Assembly: GCA_964515915.1 (NCBI GenBank)
Contig: CAZEXM010000101.1
Coordinates: 1 to 10,999, forward strand
Length of the DNA stretch: 10,999 nucleotides
From: JAHOYW01 sp964515915
Lineage (GTDB): Bacteria; Verrucomicrobiota; Lentisphaeria; Victivallales; Victivallaceae
Direction of reading: 5' to 3'
Positions 1 to 6,502 of this stretch are shown here, in pieces; the stretch's first letter is position 1, and the number at the start of each line of letters is the position of its first letter. Below the pieces are notes generated by a model. That model did no database searches. It was given only the letters and a program-made list of their open reading frames with translations, and had not been told where the DNA came from. The translations under genes were made by a program, and so were the position numbers.

Positions 1-1180
1 TGGATAGGAAGGCGGTAGTTATTATGCCGCAGAACAGATTTTTGTGAAGAACCGCCTCCGCTGTCCAGATTTTCCTGGCGAAAGTCAGGATACCGCCGAC
101 GGTTTCCCCGGAATCCTCGACCTTGTTTTTGAACTCCCAGTCGGCGTTCCATTTGAGGCCGTCCTTTTTGCTCTGGTCAATGAATCCCCCGGCCGGCCAA
201 CCCAGGAACTGATACCACTGCCCTCCCGGCGGCTGAAGCCATATTTCGACCGCTTCCGTCTGCTGGTTCCAACCCCCGTCCCGGGCGAACCTGCCCTTTC
301 CGAACCGCCCCGTCGAGGAAGAGCGAAAGGCAAAATATAATTTTTTGTCATCGTAAGCCACATAGACAACTGTCTGCCGGGTGGCCAGTTCCCGGGTGTT
401 TACCTGCGTGAAGCCCGTAACCGCGGCGGCCCGACTCCATTCCTCCGCGCTGATCTTCCCGTCTATTTTCGGCGGCTTTGACAATTTCCGGATACTCAGG
501 AAAGGACGCAGGCCGCTATCTTTGCCTTTTCGCTTCCCGGCCTTCAGAAGTGCCTGCTTAAGCTCTTTGACCGGCACCACGGAACATTGGTCCAGGGATA
601 CTTTTCCCTTAACCACTATCCGGACACCGATGCTCACGGGTCTTTCCGGCTTAGCATCAATTTCGACCGACTCAGGAAGATCAAACTCGTAAGTGTAATT
701 AACCCAGTCTTTGCTTTTCACGGTAAACTTGTTACTTGAGGGGCTGGCCAGAAACTTTATCTTTTTTAACCGCCAGTTTTTTCGCATCAGCGATATTGTG
801 AAGTATATCCGGCCTTTTCCCTTTGCCCATACGCTCATCCGCAGTTTGCCGGAAGGCGTCCCCCGTAAACGGCCGTACAGGGCGCGCTGCTTATCCGGAT
901 GAAAGCTAATATAGATTGCCCCGTGTTTCGAAGCACCGGCGTCTGTGATGACAAAAAACCTGCCTTTCACTCCCCCGCCAACGCCCCAACGGGCCGGCAG
1001 TTCGCCGGTCTTGTCCATCTTTTCGAAACTGCCGTTGAGCAGAAGCTGCAGCCCCCGCGCATTAAGCTCGTCATAACTCAGCCGGGCCGCCCCGGCCACC
1101 GGACTCATACCCGCAAGCGTCATAAAACAAACCACCGCCACAACTCTGAAAAACAAAACCTTTTTCAATAATTTAGCCAT
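1..1180 (-). CDS. Secreted protein with CBM4/9-like and CBM9-like domains (3' end beyond the window)
   Basis: One uninterrupted minus-strand frame runs from ATG at 1178-1180 to the left edge, giving 393 codons without a stop. A purine-rich AAAAAGGA stretch just upstream serves as ribosome binding site. Residues 1-31 form a signal peptide: basic MAKLLKK, a hydrophobic core, then a probable cleavage after VAGA. Residues about 45-205 resemble a CBM4/9 jelly roll, with LLLNGSFE, the pattern of SVWAKGKGR and a closing LDQCSVVPV strand. Residues about 235-393 look like a CBM9 (DOMON-like) domain, with PPKIDGKISAEEW, VYVAYDDKKLYFAFR and AVEIWLQPP. Such proteins bind polysaccharide outside the cytoplasm. 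A catalytic domain could follow beyond the edge, but none is visible. It lies downstream of the pseudopilin and regulator on the same strand and is probably part of that cluster. The final residues, after WTAEA, fit CBM9 only loosely. Confidence 0.82.
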   Translation of the reverse strand, partial: MAKLLKKVLFFRVVAVVCFMTLAGMSPVAGAARLSYDELNARGLQLLLNGSFEKMDKTGELPARWGVGGGVKGRFFVITDAGASKHGAIYISFHPDKQRALYGRLRGTPSGKLRMSVWAKGKGRIYFTISLMRKNWRLKKIKFLASPSSNKFTVKSKDWVNYTYEFDLPESVEIDAKPERPVSIGVRIVVKGKVSLDQCSVVPVKELKQALLKAGKRKGKDSGLRPFLSIRKLSKPPKIDGKISAEEWSRAAAVTGFTQVNTRELATRQTVVYVAYDDKKLYFAFRSSSTGRFGKGRFARDGGWNQQTEAVEIWLQPPGGQWYQFLGWPAGGFIDQSKKDGLKWNADWEFKNKVEDSGETVGGILTFARKIWTAEAVLHKNLFCGIITTAFLS

Positions 1181-1273
1181 TTTCTTTTTCCTTTTTATTT
1201 TTTTGTTAAAATTTTTGACCGTATTTTTGTTCTATTTTCATTCAGAGCAGTTTGTTTTAAATCCCGGAGGGAT

Positions 1274-1318
1274 GATTTAAGCGTAGCCACGGGTTTGCAC
1301 CGCGGCTACGCTTAAATC
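1274..1318. repeat. Long perfect inverted repeat (15-bp arms) between two minus-strand genes
   Basis: Arms GATTTAAGCGTAGCC (1274-1288) and GGCTACGCTTAAATC (1304-1318) are perfect reverse complements. After one mismatch the stem continues for three more pairs (1290-1292 with 1300-1302), leaving a 7-nt loop. Neither strand has a T-tract next to the stem, so it is not a standard intrinsic terminator. It lies in the 284-bp gap between the pseudopilin stop and the CBM gene start. It may be a dispersed palindromic (REP-like) element or an mRNA-stabilising or processing hairpin. The rest of the gap is AT-rich and shows no gene. Confidence 0.6.
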
Positions 1319-1413
1319 GCTCTTACAGTGCTCAGTCCGGCAATTCAACAAAGTCTCGCCCGCCAGATGAACCTGCGACTACTAAATACACTTTTCCGCT
1401 TATCGGACAACTT

Positions 1414-1434
1414 GAAAAAATAATAATTTTTTTC
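1414..1434 (-). terminator. Weak AT-only hairpin downstream of the pseudopilin gene
   Basis: GAAAAAA at 1414-1420 pairs with TTTTTTC at 1428-1434 around a TAATAAT loop, about 30 bp after the pseudopilin stop. The stem is almost all A-T, so it would be a poor terminator. At most it could attenuate transcription into the CBM gene. Confidence 0.2.
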
Positions 1435-1464
1435 GGGAACTTACTTGTAAACCTGCTCCGGCTT

Positions 1465-2139
1465 TTACGGTGCACCCCACATATTATCCTTGTTGTTAAT
1501 CCAGTCATAAAGCGATACCATCCTTGCCGAGCCGTCTGCAAAAAGAAAACCTGCTATTCCGCCCGCAGGAACCTTTCCATGCCTTTCAAAACTATGCATG
1601 TTGTACAAGTAGTTAGTGCCCACTTTATAGGAATCCTTTATTCCGTCCCCATCCTGGTCCACTCTCAGTCTAAAGAGGCCGGATGACGGAGAACCAACTC
1701 TCCAGATGTAGCTGTCAGCCATAAGGTAGCTTGTTGACTTTACCCTTACCAACCGCTTTGAGGGGGTCGCGGAGTTGCCCCAGCCAAAAACCCCGAACAT
1801 CGATACTCCGTAACTGTAGTTATAAATGTCATCAGTAGGATTCCCGGGTTTAGACGGACACCTGAGGCTCCAAAAATTTTTCAGGTATGGATGAAGATAG
1901 TTATACCACATCTTACCTGAAGCATTAGTATCCCGGGCAGGCGGCAAAATGCCATCATAGTCATCAGCATACATCATAAACGCCACCCCGAACTGTTTCA
2001 GGTTGTCCAGGCAAACGGCTTGTTTCCCCCTTTCCCGGGCTTTATTCAGCGTCGGCAGCAGCATTGCGGCGAGGATCGCTATGATAGCGATCACGACGAG
2101 GAGTTCGATGAGTGTAAAAATTCTGCTTTTCCGTTTCAT
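1465..2139 (-). CDS. Type II secretion / type IV pilin-like pseudopilin with a DxDGDGxxD loop
   Basis: A 224-aa protein of the prepilin-type N-terminal cleavage/methylation family common in Lentisphaerota and Planctomycetota. The short basic leader MKRKSRI precedes F8. The mature helix FTLIELLVVIAIIAILAAMLLP has the conserved Glu at +5, although Ile replaces the usual Gly at -1. Next comes the family hallmark CLDNLKQFGVAFMMYADDYDG (43-63, quoted here as its core CLDNLKQFG). DQDGDGIKD at 151-159 matches an EF-hand/thrombospondin-type-3-like calcium loop, and GFLFADGSA near the C-terminus is the family's H-x-DG-type ending. I chose ATG 2139 over an in-frame upstream codon at 2166 because GGAGG (2148-2152) lies 8 nt before it and the leader then has normal length. 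It should be exported and processed by prepilin peptidase. Such proteins occur in many copies beside glycan-use genes, but their exact role is unknown. Confidence 0.9.
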   Translation of the reverse strand: MKRKSRIFTLIELLVVIAIIAILAAMLLPTLNKARERGKQAVCLDNLKQFGVAFMMYADDYDGILPPARDTNASGKMWYNYLHPYLKNFWSLRCPSKPGNPTDDIYNYSYGVSMFGVFGWGNSATPSKRLVRVKSTSYLMADSYIWRVGSPSSGLFRLRVDQDGDGIKDSYKVGTNYLYNMHSFERHGKVPAGGIAGFLFADGSARMVSLYDWINNKDNMWGAP

Positions 2140-2171
2140 TTTTCCTGCCTCCGTTTTTTGGTCCACTGATT

Positions 2172-2212
2172 ACACTAATTTTACTAATGTTTTTAAAAGT
2201 GTTGATTAGTGT
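2172..2212. promoter_or_regulatory. Repeated ACTAAT/ATTAGT elements upstream of the pseudopilin (candidate operator)
   Basis: ACACTAAT (2172-2179) and ATTAGTGT (2205-2212) are perfect inverted copies 25 bp apart. A further ACTAAT lies at 2183-2188, nine bases after the first. A TTTTAAAA palindrome (2191-2198) sits between the arms. The elements fall between the regulator stop and the pseudopilin ribosome binding site, where an operator or promoter would be expected. A TAAAAT box can be read on the minus strand here, but no good -35 partner is visible. It could equally be a degenerate 9-bp repeat of no regulatory role. Confidence 0.35.
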
Positions 2213-2275
2213 CATTAACTGACTACCACGTTTTGCTTAATACCACCTTGCCGACAGACTGCTAGTGCACTTATG

Positions 2276-3379
2276 TTATTTTGGCAGACTTTTTTCTATT
2301 ACCTGCGGCGGTATGTTTATTATTTTAGGGCAGTTCCGCGCTCTGCCGTTGACAATATCCAGAGCCTTAATTCCCATTTTTTCAAAATCAATCGAAACGG
2401 TACTGAAACCTTTATTCGCGCTTATATGCTTCAGTATGTTGTCATATCCGGCAACCCGGATATTTTTGATATTATTTTCTTTCAGCCAGTCGAATACTCC
2501 TTCCGCCATATTATCATTGACGCACATAACGGCATCGACTTTACTCCCGGATAAAAATAAGGACTCGGCAAGATTTCTCCCCAGTTCCTGAAGAGACCTT
2601 TTTCCTCTCATTCCGCCGGTCATAACCGTATCGGAATCCGGTTTAAAGCCATTGTCCTCCATCCCGGCAAGAAAGCCGTTCACCCGTCTTTTGTAGTTTT
2701 CACACGGAGCATCGAAGGTGAAAACTTTTAATGCCTTGCAGCCCTTGCTCAACAGCTGTGAAGACATCTGGTAGGCCCCGGAAAAATCATCATTGAAAAC
2801 ACCATATATGTTTTCAGGCGTTTGTTCAAAATCGTTAAGAAAATAATTCAGATAGACGAATTTCACTTGCGGAAAACGTTCCGCCAGAGCTATACCTTCT
2901 TCCAAATTATCCCAGGACAGCATAAGAATACCCGTCAAGTTCAACTCTTTTATTCCGCTGTAAAAATCAATGGTGCTCTCCGGATCGTTTGTAATGAAAA
3001 AAGTTTCAGTCCGGTATTTTTCAGAACCATCAGAAATTCCTTTGAATATAGCCTGCTGAATCAAACCACCGTCGTCATTATGATAATCCACACGCCGCCG
3101 GTCGAAAATGCCGCATATATTGCGCAAAGAGTGCCTTTTTCTGCGGTTTCTTACAAATACCCCGTTTTTCGGGCGTTTATAACAGATTCCCTCTTTTATT
3201 AACGCTTCCACTCCCAGATGAGCGGTTTGTAAACTTACCCCGGCGTTGGAAGCAATATTTTTGAGGCCCGGCAATCTATCACCTTCCTTCAGATTGTTAT
3301 TCGTTATATGTTCTTTCAACTGCTCCTTGATCTGAAGGTATATGGATTCCGAACCGTTTCTATTTATCGCAATATTCAT
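2276..3379 (-). CDS. GntR-type transcriptional regulator with LacI-like sugar-sensing domain
   Basis: A 367-aa regulator. Residues about 10-76 are a GntR winged helix-turn-helix: SIYLQIKEQLKEHI, LKEGDRLPGLKNIASNAGVSLQTAHLGVEAL, and the wing YKRPKNGVFV. Residues about 86-367 are a periplasmic-binding-protein (Peripla_BP_3, LacI/GalR-type) sensor, shown by KVDAVMCVNDNMAEG, IRVAGYDNI and FSTVSIDFEKMGIKA. This is the AraR-like domain order: GntR DNA binding joined to a LacI-type ligand domain, typical of regulators that respond to free sugars. It is the first gene of a minus-strand run with the pseudopilin and CBM protein, so those are its likeliest targets. The ATG at 3379 has only a weak AGG eight bases upstream, yet the promoter is a perfect consensus. 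Confidence 0.92.
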   Translation of the reverse strand: MNIAINRNGSESIYLQIKEQLKEHITNNNLKEGDRLPGLKNIASNAGVSLQTAHLGVEALIKEGICYKRPKNGVFVRNRRKRHSLRNICGIFDRRRVDYHNDDGGLIQQAIFKGISDGSEKYRTETFFITNDPESTIDFYSGIKELNLTGILMLSWDNLEEGIALAERFPQVKFVYLNYFLNDFEQTPENIYGVFNDDFSGAYQMSSQLLSKGCKALKVFTFDAPCENYKRRVNGFLAGMEDNGFKPDSDTVMTGGMRGKRSLQELGRNLAESLFLSGSKVDAVMCVNDNMAEGVFDWLKENNIKNIRVAGYDNILKHISANKGFSTVSIDFEKMGIKALDIVNGRARNCPKIINIPPQVIEKSLPK

Positions 3380-3409
3380 TTATTCTGCCTATTCTATCTG
3401 TTTTCACCT

Positions 3410-3438
3410 ATTATACAACGGTTTTTATGAAATGTCAA
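3410..3438 (-). promoter_or_regulatory. Perfect-consensus sigma-70 promoter of the GntR regulator
   Basis: On the minus strand TTGACA (3433-3438) and TATAAT (3410-3415) are separated by exactly 17 bp. Transcription should begin near 3403, giving a leader of about 25 nt before the ATG at 3379. Both hexamers match the consensus in all six positions. Confidence 0.85.
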
Positions 3439-3537
3439 CAGGAGCGCTCCGGTTTCAGCAATAAAAAAGCAAAAATATTTTTTTACCCTCAATTATTTGT
3501 ACTTGAAAATATTCGGGAAAACTTATCTCTTTCCGCC

Positions 3538-3566
3538 TTGATAAAATTATTCTTGTGGCGTATATT
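3538..3566 (+). promoter_or_regulatory. Sigma-70 promoter of rnpB
   Basis: TTGATA (3538-3543) and TATATT (3561-3566) are 17 bp apart, each one base from consensus. The predicted start, about 7-9 nt after the -10 box, falls on the first base of the P1 helix of the RNase P RNA, which supports both calls. Confidence 0.8.
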
Positions 3567-3574
3567 AGGAACTC

Positions 3575-3921
3575 ACGCGATAGTAGTAGGCAGTCGCCCG
3601 TTTTCACGAACGGGAGGAAAGTCCGGACTACATAGAGCAGGGATTCCTTTTGTTAAAGAAGGATACTGTGGACTATATTCTGCAGGAAGGCTAGTGCAGC
3701 AGAAAATATACCGCCTGGAAACAGGTAAGGGTGAAATGGTGAGGTAAGAGCTCACCGGATGCTTGGCGAAAGCGGCATCGCAGGGTAAACCCATCCTGTT
3801 GCAAGACCAAATAGGGAACGATGTTGTTGCTCGCAGCGTTTGAGTTCCGGGTTCTGGTCGCTTAGACAGATGATTGCCGCCCCGCAAGGGGAACAGGATC
3901 CGGCTTATTCTGCTATCGTGT
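3575..3921 (+). ncRNA. rnpB: RNase P RNA (bacterial class A-like)
   Basis: This is the catalytic RNA of RNase P, which trims 5' leaders from pre-tRNAs. The conserved CR-I core GAGGAAAGTCCGGACTACAT starts at 3614. ACAGGTAAGGGTGAAA, GGTAAGAGCTCACC, CAGGGTAAACCC, GCAAGACCAAATAGGG, TTAGACAGATGATTG and the 3' core ACAGGATCCGGCTTAT follow in the expected order. Ends were set by the P1 helix: ACGCGATAGTAG (3575-3586) pairs with CTGCTATCGTGT (3910-3921), 12 pairs including two G-U. P15 is GGAAC (3815-3819) with GTTCC (3844-3848). The 24-nt L15 between them has no GGU, the element that normally pairs with the tRNA 3' CCA. Only a short TTTT follows P1, so termination is weakly marked. Length is about 347 nt, slightly shorter than the E. 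coli RNA. Confidence 0.95.
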
Positions 3922-3961
3922 TTTAATCAGTGGAAATACTTGAAACGGAACAGGCAATACT

Positions 3962-4486
3962 ATGAATACAGCGAAACTGAAAAAAGCCCTGAGAAGAATA
4001 CCTGATTTTCCTAAAAAAGGGATTGTTTATATCGACATAACTCCTATTCTTCAGGATTCGGAACTTTTCCGGCTGGCGATTGATTTACTGGCGGAAAAAC
4101 ATATTGACAACCCACCTGATTATATTGCCGCTATCGACGCGCGTGGATTTATTTTCGGCGGAGCCCTGGCGGAAAAACTGGGATGTGGTTTTGTTCCAAT
4201 AAGAAAAAAAGGCAAATTGCCTTATAAAACTTTCGAAGAGAAATATGACCTGGAATACGGTTCAGCCCGGCTTGAAATTCATATTGACGCTGTACCATGT
4301 GGTGCCAAAGTTTTATTAATGGACGATTTACTGGCAACCGGCGGCACTGCCGCGGCTGCCGTTAAATTGCTGGAACAACTTAAAGCTCAAATTATCGGAA
4401 TTGAATTTGTTATCGAACTGGAATTTTTAAGCGGACGGCAGGTTCTAGATAATTATCCGGTAAATTCCCTCATTCTAGAAAAGTAA
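3962..4486 (+). CDS. apt: Adenine phosphoribosyltransferase
   Basis: A 174-aa cytoplasmic enzyme that joins adenine and PRPP to make AMP plus pyrophosphate (purine salvage). Family signatures appear in order: IPDFPKKGIVYIDITPIL (13-30), DARGFIFGGALAEKLGCGF (59-77), the adenine-site RKKGKLPYKT (81-90), and the PRPP loop VLLMDDLLATGGTA (117-130). The C-terminal IELEFLSGRQVL is also typical. Length fits the family. AGG at 3952-3954 lies 7 nt before the ATG. It starts 40 bp after rnpB, so read-through from the rnpB promoter is possible. The next gene follows after 21 bp, suggesting shared transcription. Confidence 0.95.
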   Translation: MNTAKLKKALRRIPDFPKKGIVYIDITPILQDSELFRLAIDLLAEKHIDNPPDYIAAIDARGFIFGGALAEKLGCGFVPIRKKGKLPYKTFEEKYDLEYGSARLEIHIDAVPCGAKVLLMDDLLATGGTAAAAVKLLEQLKAQIIGIEFVIELEFLSGRQVLDNYPVNSLILEK

Positions 4487-4507
4487 TTTAAAGGATCGTG
4501 AGTACAG

Positions 4508-5323
4508 ATGGCGAAATATGCGATTTTAAGTGACATACACGCGAACACAGATGCATTTAATGCGGTATTGGACAAATGCAAAGAAGAAGGCGTTGACAAA
4601 TATATATGCCTTGGCGATACTGTCGGCTACAACGCGGAGCCGGGCGAGTGTGTTCGAATGCTACGCAATCTCAAGCCGATAGCCGCAGTCAAGGGAAATC
4701 ACGATGAATACGCTTCCATTACCAACGGCTCTCTCGAAGGCTTCAATCCCCATGCAAAAAAGGCTGTGGTATGGACACAGCAGCAACTTTCGCAAAATGA
4801 ACTGGACTGGTTGATAGCGCTTCCCTACCGCGCGACTGTACAAAGAACAAATATAACCATTGTTCACGCAACCCTGGATTCCCCTGACAACTGGGGATAT
4901 ATTTTTGATACCCACCACGCGACTGACAACTTCGCTTATCAATTTACCCAACTATGCTTCTGCGGTCATTCCCATGTGCCTATCGCTTTTTGCAAAAAGC
5001 CCATATCTTCGACGACCGAAAATCCTATTGATGAAATACCCGGCTGGGCTTACGATCCGGAAGAAGGGATTTTTCCAAAAGATGTAACTGCGGCAGACAG
5101 CTTAAGCGTTTCCATTCAGACCGGGTTTAAATATTTATTCAACATCGGCAGTATCGGTCAACCTCGTAATCGTGATCCGCGCGCCTCTTTCGCCATCTAT
5201 GACTCCAAAGAAAAAAGCGTAACCAGATATCGCATACCTTATGATATCGCCGCGGCACAACGAAAAATTTTAGCGGCCGGTTTACCGGAGCGGCTCGCTT
5301 TACGCCTGGAAACAGGTAATTAA
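4508..5323 (+). CDS. Calcineurin-like metallophosphoesterase (YfcE/MJ0936-like)
   Basis: A 271-aa cytoplasmic protein with the complete two-metal phosphoesterase motif set: DIH (9-11), GDTVGYNAEP from 36, GNHDE (63-67), a lone His in IVHATLD (120), and GHSHVP (153-158). The late motif NIGSIGQPRNRDPRASFAIYD (222-242) is characteristic of the YfcE/MJ0936 phosphodiesterase group (core NIGSIGQPRNRDP). Natural substrates of this group are mostly unknown; several members cleave artificial phosphodiesters or act on nucleotides. An insertion of about 45 residues between GHSHVP and NIGS enlarges the protein relative to short YfcE forms. AAAGGA lies about 11 nt upstream of the ATG, a rather long gap. 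Close spacing after apt suggests one transcript. Confidence 0.9.
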   Translation: MAKYAILSDIHANTDAFNAVLDKCKEEGVDKYICLGDTVGYNAEPGECVRMLRNLKPIAAVKGNHDEYASITNGSLEGFNPHAKKAVVWTQQQLSQNELDWLIALPYRATVQRTNITIVHATLDSPDNWGYIFDTHHATDNFAYQFTQLCFCGHSHVPIAFCKKPISSTTENPIDEIPGWAYDPEEGIFPKDVTAADSLSVSIQTGFKYLFNIGSIGQPRNRDPRASFAIYDSKEKSVTRYRIPYDIAAAQRKILAAGLPERLALRLETGN

Positions 5324-5416
5324 GCCCGTTCGCTTGGCTATATATATACATAAGCGCAAAAATACCTGAAGTATAAATCATGGATTTAAATTTAAAACAG
5401 CACGCAAAAAAAGATA

Positions 5417-5430
5417 AAGCACTTGTGCTT
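5417..5430. promoter_or_regulatory. 14-bp palindrome AAGCACTTGTGCTT upstream of the glycosyltransferase
   Basis: Perfect 6-bp half-sites AAGCAC and GTGCTT surround a TT centre immediately before the proposed ATG at 5435. The two-base centre rules out a good hairpin, so a protein-binding site or chance are the options. The rest of the 111-bp gap (5324-5434) is AT-rich with no recognisable promoter or terminator. Confidence 0.25.
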
Positions 5431-5434
5431 AATT

Positions 5435-6502
5435 ATGATTGGTCACAAAAATAAAAATATCAATAAAATATTGATTGTCAAACCCAGCAGCCTGGGCGAT
5501 ATATTTCATTGTTTCGCGGCGGTTACGCTCTTACACAAAGCCTTCCCCGAGGCGCAGTTTGACTGGTTCGTGCGCCCCGAATTTGAAGAGGCGATTGCTT
5601 ATTGCCCCGTAAAAATTAATCGCACGATCCGTTTTCCCCGCCGCCGTCTGAGTAAAGTTAAATCCTTCCTGCCGGCATTTCTCGAAGTAATAAATAATTT
5701 ACGAAAGGAAAAATACGATCTGATCGTTGATTTTCAAGGTTTGCTGCGCAGCGCGATATTTACCTCGCTCGCCCGTTCGTCCCGGACCGTCGGGTTTGCG
5801 CTTCCCAAGGAAGCGGCAGCGCGTTTGGCATACGCCGAAAAAGTTCATATCCCCGCCGAATACATTCACGCTGTTGACCGCAATCTTGCTCTCGCGAAAG
5901 CCATAACCGGCTTAAAAGAGCCGAAACAAACACTATCTCTAACGAAAGTTGAAAAATTCAAAAAACGAATCCAAACGATTTTCGCGGGACACAATATCAG
6001 CCCGAATGACAAATTAATGGGCATGATTCCGGGAGCCCGCTGGGACAGTAAACGCTGGCCTCCGGATTTTTTCGCTGACATCGCCGATGGTTTTATCGCG
6101 AAAAACCCGGAGTACAAAGTGTTGATTATCGGCGCGCCGGAGGATCGTGTCCTGGGTGGACAAATCATTTCCGCCGCTGCAAATAAGCGCATTATCTCAA
6201 TCGCGGGCGATACCAGTATTGGTGAGATGATTGAAGCAATCCGGAATTGCCGGTTTATTTTCAGCAATGACAGCGGCCCCATTCATATAGCCGCCGCGAT
6301 GGAGAAAACAGTATTTGCCGTATTCGGACCGACCGCCCCTGACAAAACCGGGCCCTACGGGGATTTTCATCATATCTTTCAACGTAAACTGCAATGCATA
6401 AAATGCCTGAAAAGAACTTGTCCGAATGGTTCATATTCATGCCATAATCTTGACATTTCAAAACTTGTAAGTAAATTAGATAATTATATAAAAAAGTTGT
6501 GA
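5435..6502 (+). CDS. Glycosyltransferase family 9, heptosyltransferase I (WaaC)-like
   Basis: A GT9 enzyme of about 355 aa that transfers a heptose from ADP-heptose to the lipopolysaccharide core at the inner face of the cytoplasmic membrane. N-terminal KILIVKPSSLGDIFHCFAAV and FDWFVRPEFEEAI match the acceptor half, followed by KYDLIVDFQGLLRSAIF. The C-terminal half holds IPGARWDSKRWP, VLIIGAPEDR and the nucleotide-sugar motif FSNDSGPIHIAAAM plus VFGPTAPDKTGPYG. FDW, the FQGLLRSA stretch and the HAVDRNLALA segment favour a WaaC-type assignment over WaaF. A tail CIKCLKRTCPNGSYSC carries four cysteines, a feature also found in many GT9 proteins. The start is uncertain: ATG 5435 is chosen, but TTG 5423 is in frame and neither has a clear Shine-Dalgarno. 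Its TGA stop lies inside the first heptamer of the downstream repeat. Confidence 0.88.
   Translation: MIGHKNKNINKILIVKPSSLGDIFHCFAAVTLLHKAFPEAQFDWFVRPEFEEAIAYCPVKINRTIRFPRRRLSKVKSFLPAFLEVINNLRKEKYDLIVDFQGLLRSAIFTSLARSSRTVGFALPKEAAARLAYAEKVHIPAEYIHAVDRNLALAKAITGLKEPKQTLSLTKVEKFKKRIQTIFAGHNISPNDKLMGMIPGARWDSKRWPPDFFADIADGFIAKNPEYKVLIIGAPEDRVLGGQIISAAANKRIISIAGDTSIGEMIEAIRNCRFIFSNDSGPIHIAAAMEKTVFAVFGPTAPDKTGPYGDFHHIFQRKLQCIKCLKRTCPNGSYSCHNLDISKLVSKLDNYIKKL

Noticed and set aside
44..1171. Several plus-strand open frames of 60-103 codons
   Set aside because: They lie opposite the continuous minus-strand CBM gene, overlap one another, lack ribosome binding sites and have no family resemblance.
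2140..2166. Pseudopilin starting at 2166 with MDQKTEAGK
   Set aside because: This would add nine residues to the leader and skip the well-placed GGAGG before ATG 2139; prepilin leaders are normally short and basic.
3427..3887. Open frames on both strands over 3427-3887
   Set aside because: They overlap rnpB, whose conserved core, P1 pairing and promoter are clear; the frames are coincidental.
4443..4482. Two TTCTAGA copies at the end of apt
   Set aside because: They are inside coding sequence, only seven bases long, and no structure or partner site supports a role.
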